A stretch of 64,000 bases of DNA from Neoarius graeffei (lineage: Eukaryota; Chordata; Actinopteri; Siluriformes; Ariidae): the NCBI RefSeq assembly GCF_027579695.1, contig NC_083592.1, positions 32,805,714-32,869,713 on the forward strand, written 5' to 3'. The notes beneath the pieces were generated by a model. The model had not been told where the DNA came from, searched no databases, and saw nothing but the letters and a program-made list of their open reading frames with translations. The position numbers and the translations under genes are program-made. This document shows positions 10,856 to 22,300 of this stretch, piece after piece (position 1 is the stretch's first letter; every line of letters begins with the position of its first letter).

Positions 10856-11160
10856 GATTGTAAATGCACCAGAATTAGTCACTGACCAGTTTTCATCTAG
10901 TCCCTGGTAGGTTAATACATAAAATGTAATAACAAAGTCACAAACTCAAGGTCCATGGGCTATCAAAAGTCAAATAATGACAATAGTGCAATTGTGACGA
11001 GGGTGGGCAAAGTTGGGGGGCCCAAAATTCAAATCTTTCATGGGGCCCAAAATTTCTGGCGGCCCTGTGCCCCTGTGCGCACGTGTGTTCACTGCTTCAG
11101 ATGGGTTAAATGCAGAGGATGAATTTCAGTGTGCATGTGACAAAAGTTTCTTCTAAAGTT

Positions 11161-11198
11161 CTATCTCATCTCATCTCATCTCATCTCATCTCATCTAA
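11161..11198. repeat. TCATC microsatellite
   Basis: About seven tcatc units resemble an isolated type I SINE tail in reverse orientation. Confidence 0.7.
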
Positions 11199-11289
11199 CA
11201 AACTTGATTTGACTGGACTGGACTAGACATGCTGTACTTCCAGAGAGATTTTAGATAACCTGTTCATCATCAGACCACAAAGTTACTGT

Positions 11290-11518
11290 GTAAGCTGTGA
11301 CATCGGGGATTTGGGGCGGGGCTAGCCAATGCGTTCTGGCGAATCTGCTTGCTGATTGGCTGCTCGCTTTGTATGCAGGAGGCGTAGAAACTAATCACTT
11401 TTCAGACAGTTCACGAGGAACTTCGGCTCAGAAGCGCCAGGAGGGTCATACAGGGTGAAGTGTGACCGAGTGAGCAGTTTCTTCACCCTCCTTTAATTTT
11501 GTTTTATTTGGAAATAAA
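11290..11518 (+). promoter_or_regulatory. GLDC promoter and 5' UTR
   Basis: A GC box (ggggcgggg, 11313-11321), a forward CCAAT box (11326-11330) and an inverted CCAAT (ATTGG, 11355-11359) lie 160-205 bp upstream of the start codon. No clear TATA box is placed to serve it. This is a typical housekeeping-style promoter. The transcription start cannot be fixed from sequence. The flank just upstream (11161-11197) is a TCATC repeat left by a SINE tail. Confidence 0.6.
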
Positions 11519-11812
11519 ATGCAGAGCTGCGGGAAATCCTGGGCGGTTCTGACCGGTAGAGCGGTGAGCGCGCGCCTGCGGTACAAAAGCTACAAAACAG
11601 GCGCGTGCGGGAGGAGAAGCGTGTTCCCGAGAACGCACACAGGAACGGCACTTTCACACCAGAACACTGATGTCCGCCCCCTGAGGACCTGCGCTGCTTT
11701 AGGGTCGAGGATGATTGACAGGATACTGCCGAGACATGATGATTTTGCTGAGAGACACATTGGACCGGGTGACAAAGAGAAGCGAGAGATGCTCAACACT
11801 CTCCTGGTTGGG
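11519..11812 (+). CDS. GLDC: GLDC exon 1
   Basis: The ATG at 11519 has A at -3 and opens 98 codons. The first ~60 residues are rich in Arg and Ser with almost no acidic residues, as in a mitochondrial presequence. The mature protein begins near DRILPRHDDFAERHIGP. The donor is gtgagt at 11813 and the phase is 0. The next intron is 14.7 kb. Confidence 0.95.
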
Positions 11813-11838
11813 GTGAGTCCACATTAGCACTATTTACA

Positions 11839-12745
11839 CACTACTGTTCAAAAGTTTGGGGTCACTTTGAAATGTCCTTCTTTTTGAAAGAAAAGCACTG
11901 TTCTTTTCAATGAAGATCACTTTAAACTAATCAGAAATCCACTCTATACATTGCTAATGTGGTAAATGACTATTCTAGCTGCAAATGTGTGGTTTTTGGT
12001 GCAATATCTCCATAGGTGTATAGAGGCCCATTTCCAGCAACTCTCACTCCAGTGTTCTAATGGTACAATGTGTTTGCTCATTGCCTCAGAAGGCTAATGG
12101 ATGATTAGAAAACCCTTGTACAATCATGTTAGCACAGCTGAAAACAGTTGAGCTCTTTAGAGAAGCTATAAAACTGACCTTCCTTTGAGCAGATTGAGTT
12201 TCTGGAGCATCACATTTGTGGGGTCGATTAAATGCTCAAAATTCTCATCTCATTATCTGTAGCCGCTTTATCCTGTTCTGCAGGGTCGCAGGCGAGCTGG
12301 AGCCTATCCCAGCTGACTACGGGCAAAACACCCTGGACAAGTCGCCAGGTCATCACAGGGCTGACACATAGACACAGACAACCATTCACACTCACATTCA
12401 CACCTACGGTCAATTTAGAGTCACCAGTTAACCTAACCTGCATGTCTTTGGACTGTGGGGGAAACCGGAGCACCCGGAGGAAACCCACGCGGACACGGGG
12501 AGAACATGCAAACTCCACACAGAAAGGCTCTCACCGGCCACGGGGCTCGAACCCGGACCTTCTTGCTGTGAGGCGACAGCGCTAACCACTACACCACCGT
12601 GCCGCCCTAAATTCTCAAAATGGCAAGAAAAATGTCTTGACTATATTTTCTATTCATTTTATAACTTATGGTGGTAAATAAAAGTGTGACTTTTCATGGA
12701 AAACACAAAATTGTCTGGGTGACCCCAAACTTTTGAACGGTAGTG
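11839..12745. mobile_element. Tc1/mariner-type MITE
   Basis: The termini are inverted (cactactgttcaaaagtttg and its near complement ending gaacggtagtg), with TA after the right end. There is no coding capacity. It lies in intron 1 just after exon 1 and carries a SINE at 12248-12608. Confidence 0.8.
12248..12608 (-). repeat. tRNA-headed SINE, type I
   Basis: Reverse copy with the tail at 12248 and the head at 12608. The target duplication aaattctca is at 12239-12247 and 12609-12617. Confidence 0.88.
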
Positions 12746-12902
12746 TATATATTACCAGAGTTAAAAATATTTTCCTCAAAAATAGTTAATTTTACTTTTA
12801 TTTTGAATTTAGAGAGTAAAATAACAGAATAGGTTGTGGTTCTGAACTGAGTAAGTTCATTTCAACATACAATACTACCACAGCGAGAACACTGAATTGA
12901 CT

Positions 12903-13268
12903 CTGAGAAAGAAAGCACAACTTTATTCATCACACACTTGTGAAATTCCCTCTCTGCATTTAACCCATCTGAAAAACACGCGCACACATACCCAGAGCAG
13001 TGGGCAGCCATGCTAACAGCGTCCGGGGAGCAGTTGGGAGTTAGATGCCTCGCTCAAGGACACTTCAGCCCAAGGCTGTCCCATATTAACCTAACTGCAC
13101 CGCATGTCTTTGGACTGTGGGGGAAACTGGAGCACCCAGAGGAAACCCACGCAGACATGGCGAGAACATGCGAACTCCACACAGAAAGGCCCTCACTGGC
13201 TGCTGGGTTCAAACCCAGTACCTTCTTGCTGTGAGGCGACTGTGCTAACCACTACACCACCGTGCCAC
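12903..13268 (-). repeat. tRNA-headed SINE, type II
   Basis: Reverse copy: the tail (cacaactttattcatcacac, aacccatctga) comes first and the head (ccactacaccaccgtgcc) last. Confidence 0.85.
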
Positions 13269-13558
13269 CAAACAGCTCTATCAAAAGAGTAACCTGTCTT
13301 TTTCTTAAAAAAAAAAAAGGGACCAAACGTTATCTGGTTTGTAGTAAAATTTTCTTCAATGTGACTGAATTTTACTCAGACAAATTTCCTGCCCAGTAAA
13401 CCATTTCAGCTTTGTTTAGTTCCGTCCACTTACAGTGGTGCTTGAAATTTTGTGAACCCTTTAGAATTTTCTATATTTCTGCAAAAAAAAAATCAGATTT
13501 TCACACAAGTCCTAAAAGTAGATAAAGAGAACCCAGTTAAACAAATGAGACAAAAATA

Positions 13559-15185
13559 CAATGGTATGCAAAAGTTTGTGCACCCCTGGTCAAAATTGCT
13601 GTTACTGTGAACAGTGAAGCAAGTTGAAGATGAAATCATTTCCAAAAGGCATAAAGTTAAAGATGACTCATTCCTTTTATATTTTAAGCAAAAACACATT
13701 TTTATTTTCATCTTTTATGTTTTCAAAATGATAATAAAGGAAAAGGGCCCAAAGCAAAAATGTTTGGGCACCCTGCATGGTTAGTACCTAGTAACACCCC
13801 CTTTGGCAAGTATCACAGCTTGTAAACACTTTTTGTAGCCAGCTAAGAAACTTTCAGTTCTTACCTGAGGGGTTTTTGCACAGATGTCCTTGCAAAAGGC
13901 TTCCAGTTCTACAAGTTTCTTGGGCTGTCTTGCATGCACTGCTCTTTTGAGATCTATCCACAGATTTTCAATGATGTTTAGGTCAGGGGACTGTGAGGGC
14001 CAGGGCAAAACCTTCAGCTTGGGCCTCTTGAGGTATTCCATTGTAGATTTTGAGGTGTGTTTTGGATCATCGTCTTATTGTAGGACCCGTCCTCTTTTTA
14101 ACTTTAACTTTTTTACAGATGTGTGATGTTTGCTTCCAGAGTTTGCTGGTATTTATTCGAATCCATGCTTCCCTCGACCAGTGAAATGTGCCCTGTGCCA
14201 CTGGCTGCAACACGACCCCAAAGCATGATCGATCCACGGACCCATGCGTCAGAGTTGGAGAGGTGTTCTTTTCCTGGAATTTGGCACCCTTTTTTCTCCA
14301 AACATACCTTAGAACTTTTTGGCCACAATGTGCAATTTTGATTTCATCAGTCCACAGGACATATTTCCAAAATGCATCGGGCTTATTTAGATGTTCATTT
14401 GCAAACTTAAGACGCTGAATTTTGTGGCTAGGACGCAGGAACGGTTTTCTTCTGATGACTCTCTCATGAAGGTCATATTTGTTCAGGTGTCTCTGCATAG
14501 TAGAACAGTGCACCACCACTCCAGGGTCTGCTAAATCTTTCTGAAGGTCTTTTGCAGTCAAACAGGGGTTTTTATTTGCCTTTCTAGCAATCCAACGAGC
14601 AGTTCTTTCAGAAAGTTTTCTTCATCTTCCAGGCCTCACCTTGATCTCCACTGTTTCTGTTAACTGCCATTTCTTAATAACATTACGATCTGAGGAAACG
14701 ACTACTGTACCTGAAAACACTTTGCTACGTTCTTGTAGCCTTCTCCTGCTTTGTGAGCATCAACTGTTTTATTATTCAGAATGCGAGGGAGTTGCTTAGA
14801 GGAGCCCATGGCTGTTGATTTTAGGGACAAGTTTGAGGAGTCAGAGAATTTATACAGCTTTGAAATCTGCATCATCTGACCTTTCCTAACAAAGAATTTG
14901 AACAAGCCACAGCTCAATAAGCTAATTAAGGTCTGGAACCTTGGTAAAAGTTACCTGAGAACTCAAATGTATTGGGGTGCCCAAATTTTCGCATGATGTT
15001 CCTTTTATTTGTTCACTCTCCAATTGTACAAAACAAAAATAATACACAAATCTTGCAGAAAACGCTGAAAAGAAATGTCTCGTCTTTACCTTTATGCCTT
15101 TTGGTGATCAGTTCATCTTCTGCTCACTTAACTATTCACAGTAACAGACATTTTCAGCAAGGGTGCCCAAACTTTTGCATGCCAC

Positions 15186-15189
<4 letters not shown>
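13559..15189 (-). mobile_element. Tc1-like element, tandem copy 1
   Basis: The termini read caatggtatgcaaaagtttg on the left and caaacttttgcatgccactg on the right. TA precedes the left end. The transposase on the minus strand (start near 14809) is frameshifted. Pieces read LWTDEIKIAHCGQKVLRYVW and SQSPDLNIIENLW, the first and last catalytic regions of a DD34E transposase. Confidence 0.85.
13781..14809 (-). pseudogene. Tc1 transposase pseudogene, copy 1
   Basis: Three frames cover the protein: MGSSKQLPRILNNKTVDAHK (N-terminal helix-turn-helix), then the middle with ERVIRRKPFLRPSHKIQRLK and LWTDE, then PWPSQSPDLNIIENLW. Stops and frameshifts near 14050 and 14600-14700 inactivate it. Confidence 0.85.

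Positions 15190-15238
<49 letters not shown>
15190..15238. repeat. AT dinucleotide microsatellite
   Basis: A run of ~23 TA units at the right end of the first Tc1 copy. It probably grew from the TA target. Confidence 0.9.
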
Positions 15239-15243
<5 letters not shown>

Positions 15244-15404
15244 ATGTGTTTACGTGTGTGTGTACACAGTGGTGCTTGAAAGTTTGTGAACCCTTTAGAA
15301 TGTTCTATATTTCTGCATAAATATGACCTAAAACACAATCAGATTTTCACACAAGTCCTAAAAGTAGATAAAGAGAACCCAGTTAAACAAATGAGACAAA
15401 AATA

Positions 15405-17027
15405 CAATGGTATGCAAAAGTTTGTGCACCCCGGTCAAAATTGCTGTTACTGTGAACAGTGAAGCAAGTTGAAGATGAAATCATTTCCAAAAGGCATAAA
15501 GTTAAAGATGACTCATTCCTTTTATATTTTAAGCAAAAACACATTTTTATTTTCATCTTTTATGTTTTCAAAATGATAATAAAGGAAAAGGGCCCAAAGC
15601 AAAAAAGTTTGGGCACCCTGCATGGTTAGTACCTAGTAACACCCCCTTTGGCAAGTATCACAGCTTGTAAACACTTTTGGTAGCCAGCTAATAAACTTTC
15701 AGTTCTTACCTGAGGGATTTTTGCACAGACGTCCTTGCAAAAGGCTTCCAGTTCTACAAGTTTCTTGGGCTGTCTTGCATGCACTGCTCTTTTGAGTTCT
15801 ATCCACAGATTTTCAATGATGTTTAGGTCAGGGGACTGTGAGGGCCAGGGCAAAACCTTCAGCTTGGGCCTCTTGAGGTATTCCATTGTAGATTTTGAGG
15901 TGTGTTTTGGATCATCGTCTTATTGTAGGACCTGTCCTCTTTTTAACTTCAACTTTTTTACAGATGTGTGATGTTTGCTTCCAGAATTTGCTGGTATTTA
16001 TTTGAATCCATGCTTCCCTCGACCAGTGAAATGTGCCCTGTGCCACTGGCTGCAACACAACCCCAAAGCATGATCGATCCACACCCATGCGTCAGAGTTG
16101 GAGAGGTGTTCTTTTCCTGGAATTTGGCACCCTTTTTTCTTCAAACATACCTTAGAACTTTTTGGCCACAATGTGCAATTTTGATTTCATCAGTCCACAG
16201 GACATATTTCCAAAATGCATCAGGCTTGCTGAGATGTTCATTTGCAAACTTAAGATGCTGAATTTTGTGGCTAGGACGCAGGAACGGTTTTCTTCTGATG
16301 ACTCTCTCATGAAGGTCATATTTGTTCAGGTGTCGCTGCATAGTAGAACAGTGCACCACCACTCCAGGGTCTGCTAAATCTTTCTGAAGGTCTTTTGCAG
16401 TCAAACAGGGGTTTTTATTTGCCTTTCTAGCAATCCAACGAGCAGTTCTTTCAGAAAGTTTTCTTCATCTTCCAGGCCTCACCTTGATCTCCACTGTTTC
16501 TGTTAACTGCCATTTCTTAATAACATTACGATCTGAGGAAACGACTACTGTACCTGAAAACACTTTGCTACGTTCTTGTAGCCTTCTCCTGCTTTGTGAG
16601 CATCAACTGTTTTATTATTCAGAATGCGAGGGAGTCGCTTAGAGGAGCCCATGGCTGTTGATTTTAGGGACAAGTTTGAGGAGTCAGAGAATTTATACAG
16701 CTTTGAAATCTGCATCATCTGACCTTTCCTAACAAAGAATTTGAACAAGCCACAGCTCAATAAGCTAATTAAGGTCTGGAACCTTGGTAAAAGTTACCTG
16801 AGAACTCAAATGTATTGGGGTGCCCAAATTTTCGCATGATGTTCCTTTTATTTGTTCACTCTCCAATTGTACAAAACAAAAATAATACACAAATCTTGCA
16901 GAAAATGCTGAAAAGAAATGTCTCGTCTTTACCTTTATGCCTTTTGGTGATCAGTTCATCTTCTGCTCACTTAACTATTCACAGTAACAGACATTTTCAG
17001 CAAGGGTGCCCAAACTTTTGCATGCCA

Positions 17028-17030
<3 letters not shown>
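15405..17030 (-). mobile_element. Tc1-like element, tandem copy 2
   Basis: Same element as copy 1, with TA on both sides (15403-15404 and 17031-17032). It differs at scattered bases, and an AT run follows at 17031-17071. Confidence 0.85.
15626..16652 (-). pseudogene. Tc1 transposase pseudogene, copy 2
   Basis: It has the same broken layout as copy 1, with matching frameshifts. The shared breaks show the element was dead before the duplication. Confidence 0.85.
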
Positions 17031-17078
<48 letters not shown>

Positions 17079-17646
17079 ATGTGTTTACGTGTGTGTGTAC
17101 ACAGTGGTGCTTGAAAGTTTGTGAACCCTTTAGAATGTTCTATATTTCTGCATAAATATGACCTAAAACACAATCAGATTTTCACACAAGTCCTAAAAGT
17201 AGATAAAGAGAACCCAGTTAAGCAAATGAGAGAAAATTATTATACTTGGTCATTTATTTATTGAGGAAAATGATCCAATATTACATATCTGTGAGTGGCA
17301 AAAGTATGTGAACCTTTGCTTTCAGTATCTGGTGTGACCAGAGGTGGAAAAAGTACTGAAAAATTGTAATTAAGTAAAAGTATCTTTGCTTAAATTCTAC
17401 TCAAGTAAAAGTACTCAAAGTTACTTTCAATTATTTGATGTAAAAAAAGAAAGGACAAGTCATAAATCAAATTGTTTTTAATGAACTATTAGTCCACATA
17501 ACCTTTCAGGCAGTATAATGTATAAAGCTTTGTTTGGACTACCCCATAAAACATTTAAGTGCAAGTGGCATAACTTGTAAATTCTATCATCCATTTTTTT
17601 TTCTTTACTGACAAACGCCTGCTATTTTTATGCATACTTATATATA

Positions 17647-18255
17647 TGAGTGATTCCACGCTTATGGGTACTGAAATGGGGACATGAACTTATTTTTAAA
17701 AATTCACCTAAAACCATTTCTTTTTTTACCATCAGGTCACAAAACATGTAATCTTTAATGAATGATATGTTAAAAGATAACTTTAATTTTCTGAGATGTA
17801 ATAACATATTTATATGCCAAAGTCAAGCCTATGAGTTCCAAAATGATGTCTGTTACATTACTTCTGTTACGATTGTCCATCTCGCGTCTGTTACAAATTA
17901 ATTACAATCTCGCTATATACCATGTTAATCTTATTGAAAGAATGTGTATGTTTATTCTACTACACATGTTTATTAATTATATTTGCTAAAACATCACCTT
18001 CCTATGTTTCAAAAAGTAATTCTACATTGTTAAAATTGAGAATATATATGTCCACAACACTTCTGTTACGTTCTGACTTTGGCATATAAATATGTTTTTA
18101 TTACATCTCAGAAAATTAAAGTTATCTTTTAACATATCATTCATTAAAGATTACATGTTTTGTGACCTGATGGTAAAAAAAAGAAATGGTTTTAGGTGAA
18201 TTTTTAAAAATAAGTTCATGTCCCCATTTCAGTACCCATAAGCGTGGAATCACTC
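17647..18255. mobile_element. Foldback MITE, ~180-bp near-perfect arms
   Basis: It begins tgagtgattccacgcttatg and ends with the exact complement at 18236-18255. The arms match for about 180 bp, including tttaaaaattcacctaaaac. The ~240-bp centre has gttacaaattaattac and no ORF. Confidence 0.85.
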
Positions 18256-19108
18256 ACACACATATATATATACACACACACACACGGTATACACAGTCTA
18301 CCTGTAATTTGCAATTTTTCTATACTTTTTCACGGTAGATAATGCAAATAGCCCTCTGTATTTAATCCTTTGTCTAATTTGTATTTCAGTTTTATTTATC
18401 TGTTTGACATTTTCTTGCTACTGTAACACGTGAATTTCCCTGATGTGGGATGAATAAAGTGAATCTAATCTAATCTATTAAAGCCACTAAAGCAGACTTA
18501 CTAAATGACACATATGAAACGTAAACCAACCAAACTCAAAGTGTCCTGGGCTCTCACGATTTAAAGACAGCTAAGCGATTCCTTAGTAACACTGTGCTCT
18601 TCCTTTATATAGAAAATATAATTGACAAATTAACTGCATAATGTTTACAACCTGTCGAGAGGTAATGTGCAAACTATTTTGAGACCACCCCATAAAACAT
18701 TTTTAAGCAAAGTGCCAAATTCTGAATTGTATGGTCCAACTCAAACACCACAATAAAAAAAGAAAAGAAAACCAAAGTATCCAAGACAGTGAAAATGTTG
18801 TGATGGCCTATCAGTGACAACCCAGGAGCGAGTCTATACATGAATTAGGATTTTTTCATAAGAGACCAATTGCAACTAAAACCATGCACTCGTATTATTT
18901 CTGACTGTCGTTCTGATAAAACAAATTTGTAAACGTGAGGTGATTCATTTCATTTAGGCTACTTCACTTGAAACGTTAGTGATCAGTATGGATGCTAGGC
19001 GGCCAAAAGAATTATAATGAAGGCACATTTTACTTAACAGTAGAAGGTTTTAACCAAACAATAAATATAATGTTTGGGATACACAGGTAAATGCACATAT
19101 CTACTTAC

Positions 19109-19360
19109 CACCACATGCTTCCGCAGATTTGATGTGGAAGTTTTGTAGACTGATGGCTCTGTACGGCAGGGCAGGCACATTTTGCATTGCGTTATGTTAT
19201 TGCCTCGTTTGCGTTTGAATGCAAAGTACTGGCTGAGATGCGGCCAAGGATTTCCCTCACTGTCCGGCGCATCTGTTCCACGGGAATTCTCTTCTTGGCA
19301 ATCCTCAACCTCCTCCATGACCTCCTCTATGTCTTGCTCGGCTACCTCGGCACCAGCCAT
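19109..19360 (-). CDS. BED zinc-finger first exon of the hAT transposase
   Basis: Starting MAGAEVAEQDIEEVMEEVED, an acidic lead is followed by WPHLSQYFAFKRKRGNNITQ, CKMC and TSNLRKHV, the BED finger that binds transposon ends. A GTAAGT donor follows (plus-strand 19103-19108). The start codon is overlapped by the target site of the inverted-repeat element. Downstream exons are missing. Confidence 0.75.
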
Positions 19361-19362
19361 CA

Positions 19363-22300
19363 GGGTCATTCCGTGCCAACTCACCTAAGGGTCCCCACAT
19401 CACCGTCTCAGATTTTGCTCAAAAAATTCTATAATCAAGAATCATATGTTTGTACCACACATGCAAAATATTAGCTCCCAATTCATTGTAGTTTTGGAAC
19501 TACTGGCCTTTGAAATTTTGATGTCAAAATACCACATGACGAAATGGCTCTTTCCCCAACTTCAGAGACCCATAACTTTTTATTGCAGCTATCTAGACAG
19601 TTGTGTGTGCAGATTCTTACTGAATGATACCCACTCTTTTCAAATCTGTTGTCAGAAAGCCTCTGAAGGACATACGTTTTGCATAATGGGAAGCCAAAAA
19701 TGACGTTTTGGCCAAAATCACATAAAATTCATTAAAACTCTAGGGGGCATAGTAGAAATATGAAGCTAGTTAGATTTTTTTCCTCACTACATAGTATTTG
19801 TAGGGTTGTTATCTGTTCACAGAAACATATTTTGCCATGAAATTTCAATTCCTGAATTTACAAAAAAAATTTTAACATCTTACGTCCTTTCCGAGGGGGC
19901 TAAAATAGGGCTTTTTCGCCATCTTATTTGTTAATGTGGCTAGGGGTTTAGGATCTTCAAATTTTTTGTGAAGATGCTCTCATATAAGATGTAACTACTC
20001 CCTGATTTTTTTTAACAAATGCCCCTTGCTTCATATTTTAATAATTTTTTTTGTACATGGACAGTTTCATCATTTTTCACTTTTTTCCACATTCAGAACT
20101 CTGTAACTCTAAATTGGAAGATTCCTACTAGCAGCTATTTCAGATTTACATACACTGACACACAAATTTTCATATTTTAGTAGTTGTATGCCCAAGAAAT
20201 TCATATTTTTCTTTCTATTGGGACCTAAAAACAGCTATTTGGCCAAAAATGACAAAAACGCTAGGCAGCTTTTAATAAACAAGGGAATAATAAAGGGGTG
20301 TTTTGCACACAAATTAAGGCTTATAAGAACCTAATCTAGGCATACACATTTCCTGAACAACTTTTTCTGTATTGTATATTATTTTTTGCAATTAGAAAAT
20401 TTTAGGTATAATTGCAATTTTTGTTGAATATCCTTGGAAAATATAGAAAAATAACAACAAAATTCTGGAGTAGTATTTTTTATATACTTCAAGGTTGTGT
20501 AAGCACAAAACATTTAGCAATGAGGTTTTATTTACATATTAACACATTCAATGATCCATGATCATGATGTTGAAAAACATCACAAGATTTGTACATAATT
20601 TAAAGTCAAATATGGGCATCCGTGATAATGGGTAATTCATTCACAGGCAGTACAGTTTCATGTGATGTGCTAAGACACTCATAAACTGTCATCTAGTAGT
20701 ACATAAGTTAAAACTTAAGTCTTTCACAAGTTTGAAGTCATCCTCTGTTAGTTGGTAATGGCGTCCCCCACTTTTTATGTTTGGGGCCTCTACCACACAA
20801 AGGACATGAAGCAAAGGCACCCAACATTCATCTTTCCTGCTTTGTGGTGGCCATGAGAATGTGTTGCCTCGTCCTTGTCTCATGAAATTGACATACACAT
20901 CATTTTCTTCTTCATTTCTGGTGACAATATTTCCAATGTACCATTTTCTGTCATAAACACAGGCAATATATTTGCCTGGCTGGTACATATTTGGTGCAGA
21001 TTGGGACATTTGGCTTGGGGCCTGTAACTGGGACTGTAAAACTGGTGTGGTTTCAGGTCCTATGTCCACTACCGATGATGGTACCACATCAGAAGAAACC
21101 CTTCTCATCTCCAGCTGAGTGGGTGCAATTGGGCAGAAGCTGTGATGAGATCTTGTTCCAGGAAAGGTTGAAACATTTTTGAAACGCTGTTCCAACTTGT
21201 ATGCCACAGCATTGTGAAGAATTTCTTCTGCAGAGACAAAGAAAAACTTGATTCCCATGATATTCTGGTCAGCCCATTTATACATTGCTTCAGCTGTGAG
21301 AATTTGGTTATGGTCAGCTGCTTGCAAACTAGCCCTTGCAACAAGTCGTTTCACTGTGCCCCCAATACCGTCACACGGACTTTTTCCGTGGCTGGTGGCA
21401 AAAAAATGCCACTCAGCCTCCAAGTTGAAGTCATTCTGATGGTGCAAGATGACAGTTTATGAGTGTCTTAGCACATCACATGAAACTGTACTGCCTGTGA
21501 ATGAATTACCCATTATCACGGATGCCCATATTTGACTTTAAATTATGTACAAATCTTGTGATGTTTTTCAACATCATGATCATGGATCATTGAATGTGTT
21601 AATATGTAAATAAAACCTCATTGCTAAATGTTTTGTGCTTACACAACCTTGAAGTATATAAAAAATACTACTCCAGAATTTTGTTGTTATTTTTCTATAT
21701 TTTCCAAGGATATTCAACAAAAATTGCAATTATACCTAAAATTTTCTAATTGCAAAAAATAATATACAATACAGAAAAAGTTGTTCAGGAAATGTGTATG
21801 CCTAGATTAGGTTCTTATAAGCCTTAATTTGTGTGCAAAACACCCCTTTATTATTCCCTTGTTTATTAAAAGCTGCCCAGCGTTTTTGTCATTTTTGGCC
21901 AAATAGCTGTTTTTAGGTCCCAATAGAAAGAAAAATATGAATTTCTTGGGCATACAACTACTAAAATATGAAAATTTGTGTGTCAGTGTATGTAAATCTG
22001 AAATAGCTGCTAGTAGGAATCTTCCAATTTAGAGTTACAGAGTTCTGAATGTGGAAAAAAGTGAAAAATGATGAAACTGTCCATGTACAAAAAAAATTAT
22101 TAAAATATGAAGCAAGGGGCGTTTGTTAAAAAAAATCAGGGAGTAGTTACATCTTATATGAGAGCATCTTCACAAAAAATTTGAAGATCCTAAACCCCTA
22201 GCCACATGACCAAATAAGATGGCGAAAAAGCCCTATTTTAGCCCCCTCGGAAAGGATGTAAGATGTTAAAATTTTTTTTGTAAATTCAGGAATTGAAATT

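Larger units (their letters stand above)
9545..11075 (+). mobile_element. hAT-type element, internally deleted
   Basis: An 8-bp duplication TGCGCACG flanks it at 9537-9544 and 11076-11083. The termini are imperfectly inverted (CAtGGtCGCCaCCAGggg against CAGGGGCACAGGGCCGCCAG). It keeps a first exon (9903-9999) and possibly a short second exon near 10243-10300 followed by gtaagc. It carries a SINE at 10478-10855. Confidence 0.65.
9250..11130 (+). repeat. SINE type II copy split by a hAT element
   Basis: The head and body run from 9250 to about 9544. The tail resumes at 11084 (tgtgttcactgcttcagat ... gcagaggatgaat) after a 1.5-kb hAT-type insertion. Confidence 0.75.
13433..17101. repeat. Tandem duplication of a 1.83-kb Tc1-bearing unit
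   Basis: Each unit starts with ~125 bp of one Tc1 left end (cagtggtgcttgaa), then a second, different Tc1 copy, an AT microsatellite and a short gtgtgtgtac spacer. Units start at 13433 and 15267, and a third left end at 17102 continues into a fuller element. The period is 1,834-1,835 bp. Unequal exchange between repeated left ends would explain it. Confidence 0.85.

Noticed and set aside
15132..15338. Tyr-Ile repeat peptides
   Set aside because: Translation of the AT microsatellite.
19446..19703. 85-residue frame repeated at 22438-22695
   Set aside because: It lies in the inverted-repeat arms and has no domain resemblance. The identity reflects arm similarity rather than coding constraint.
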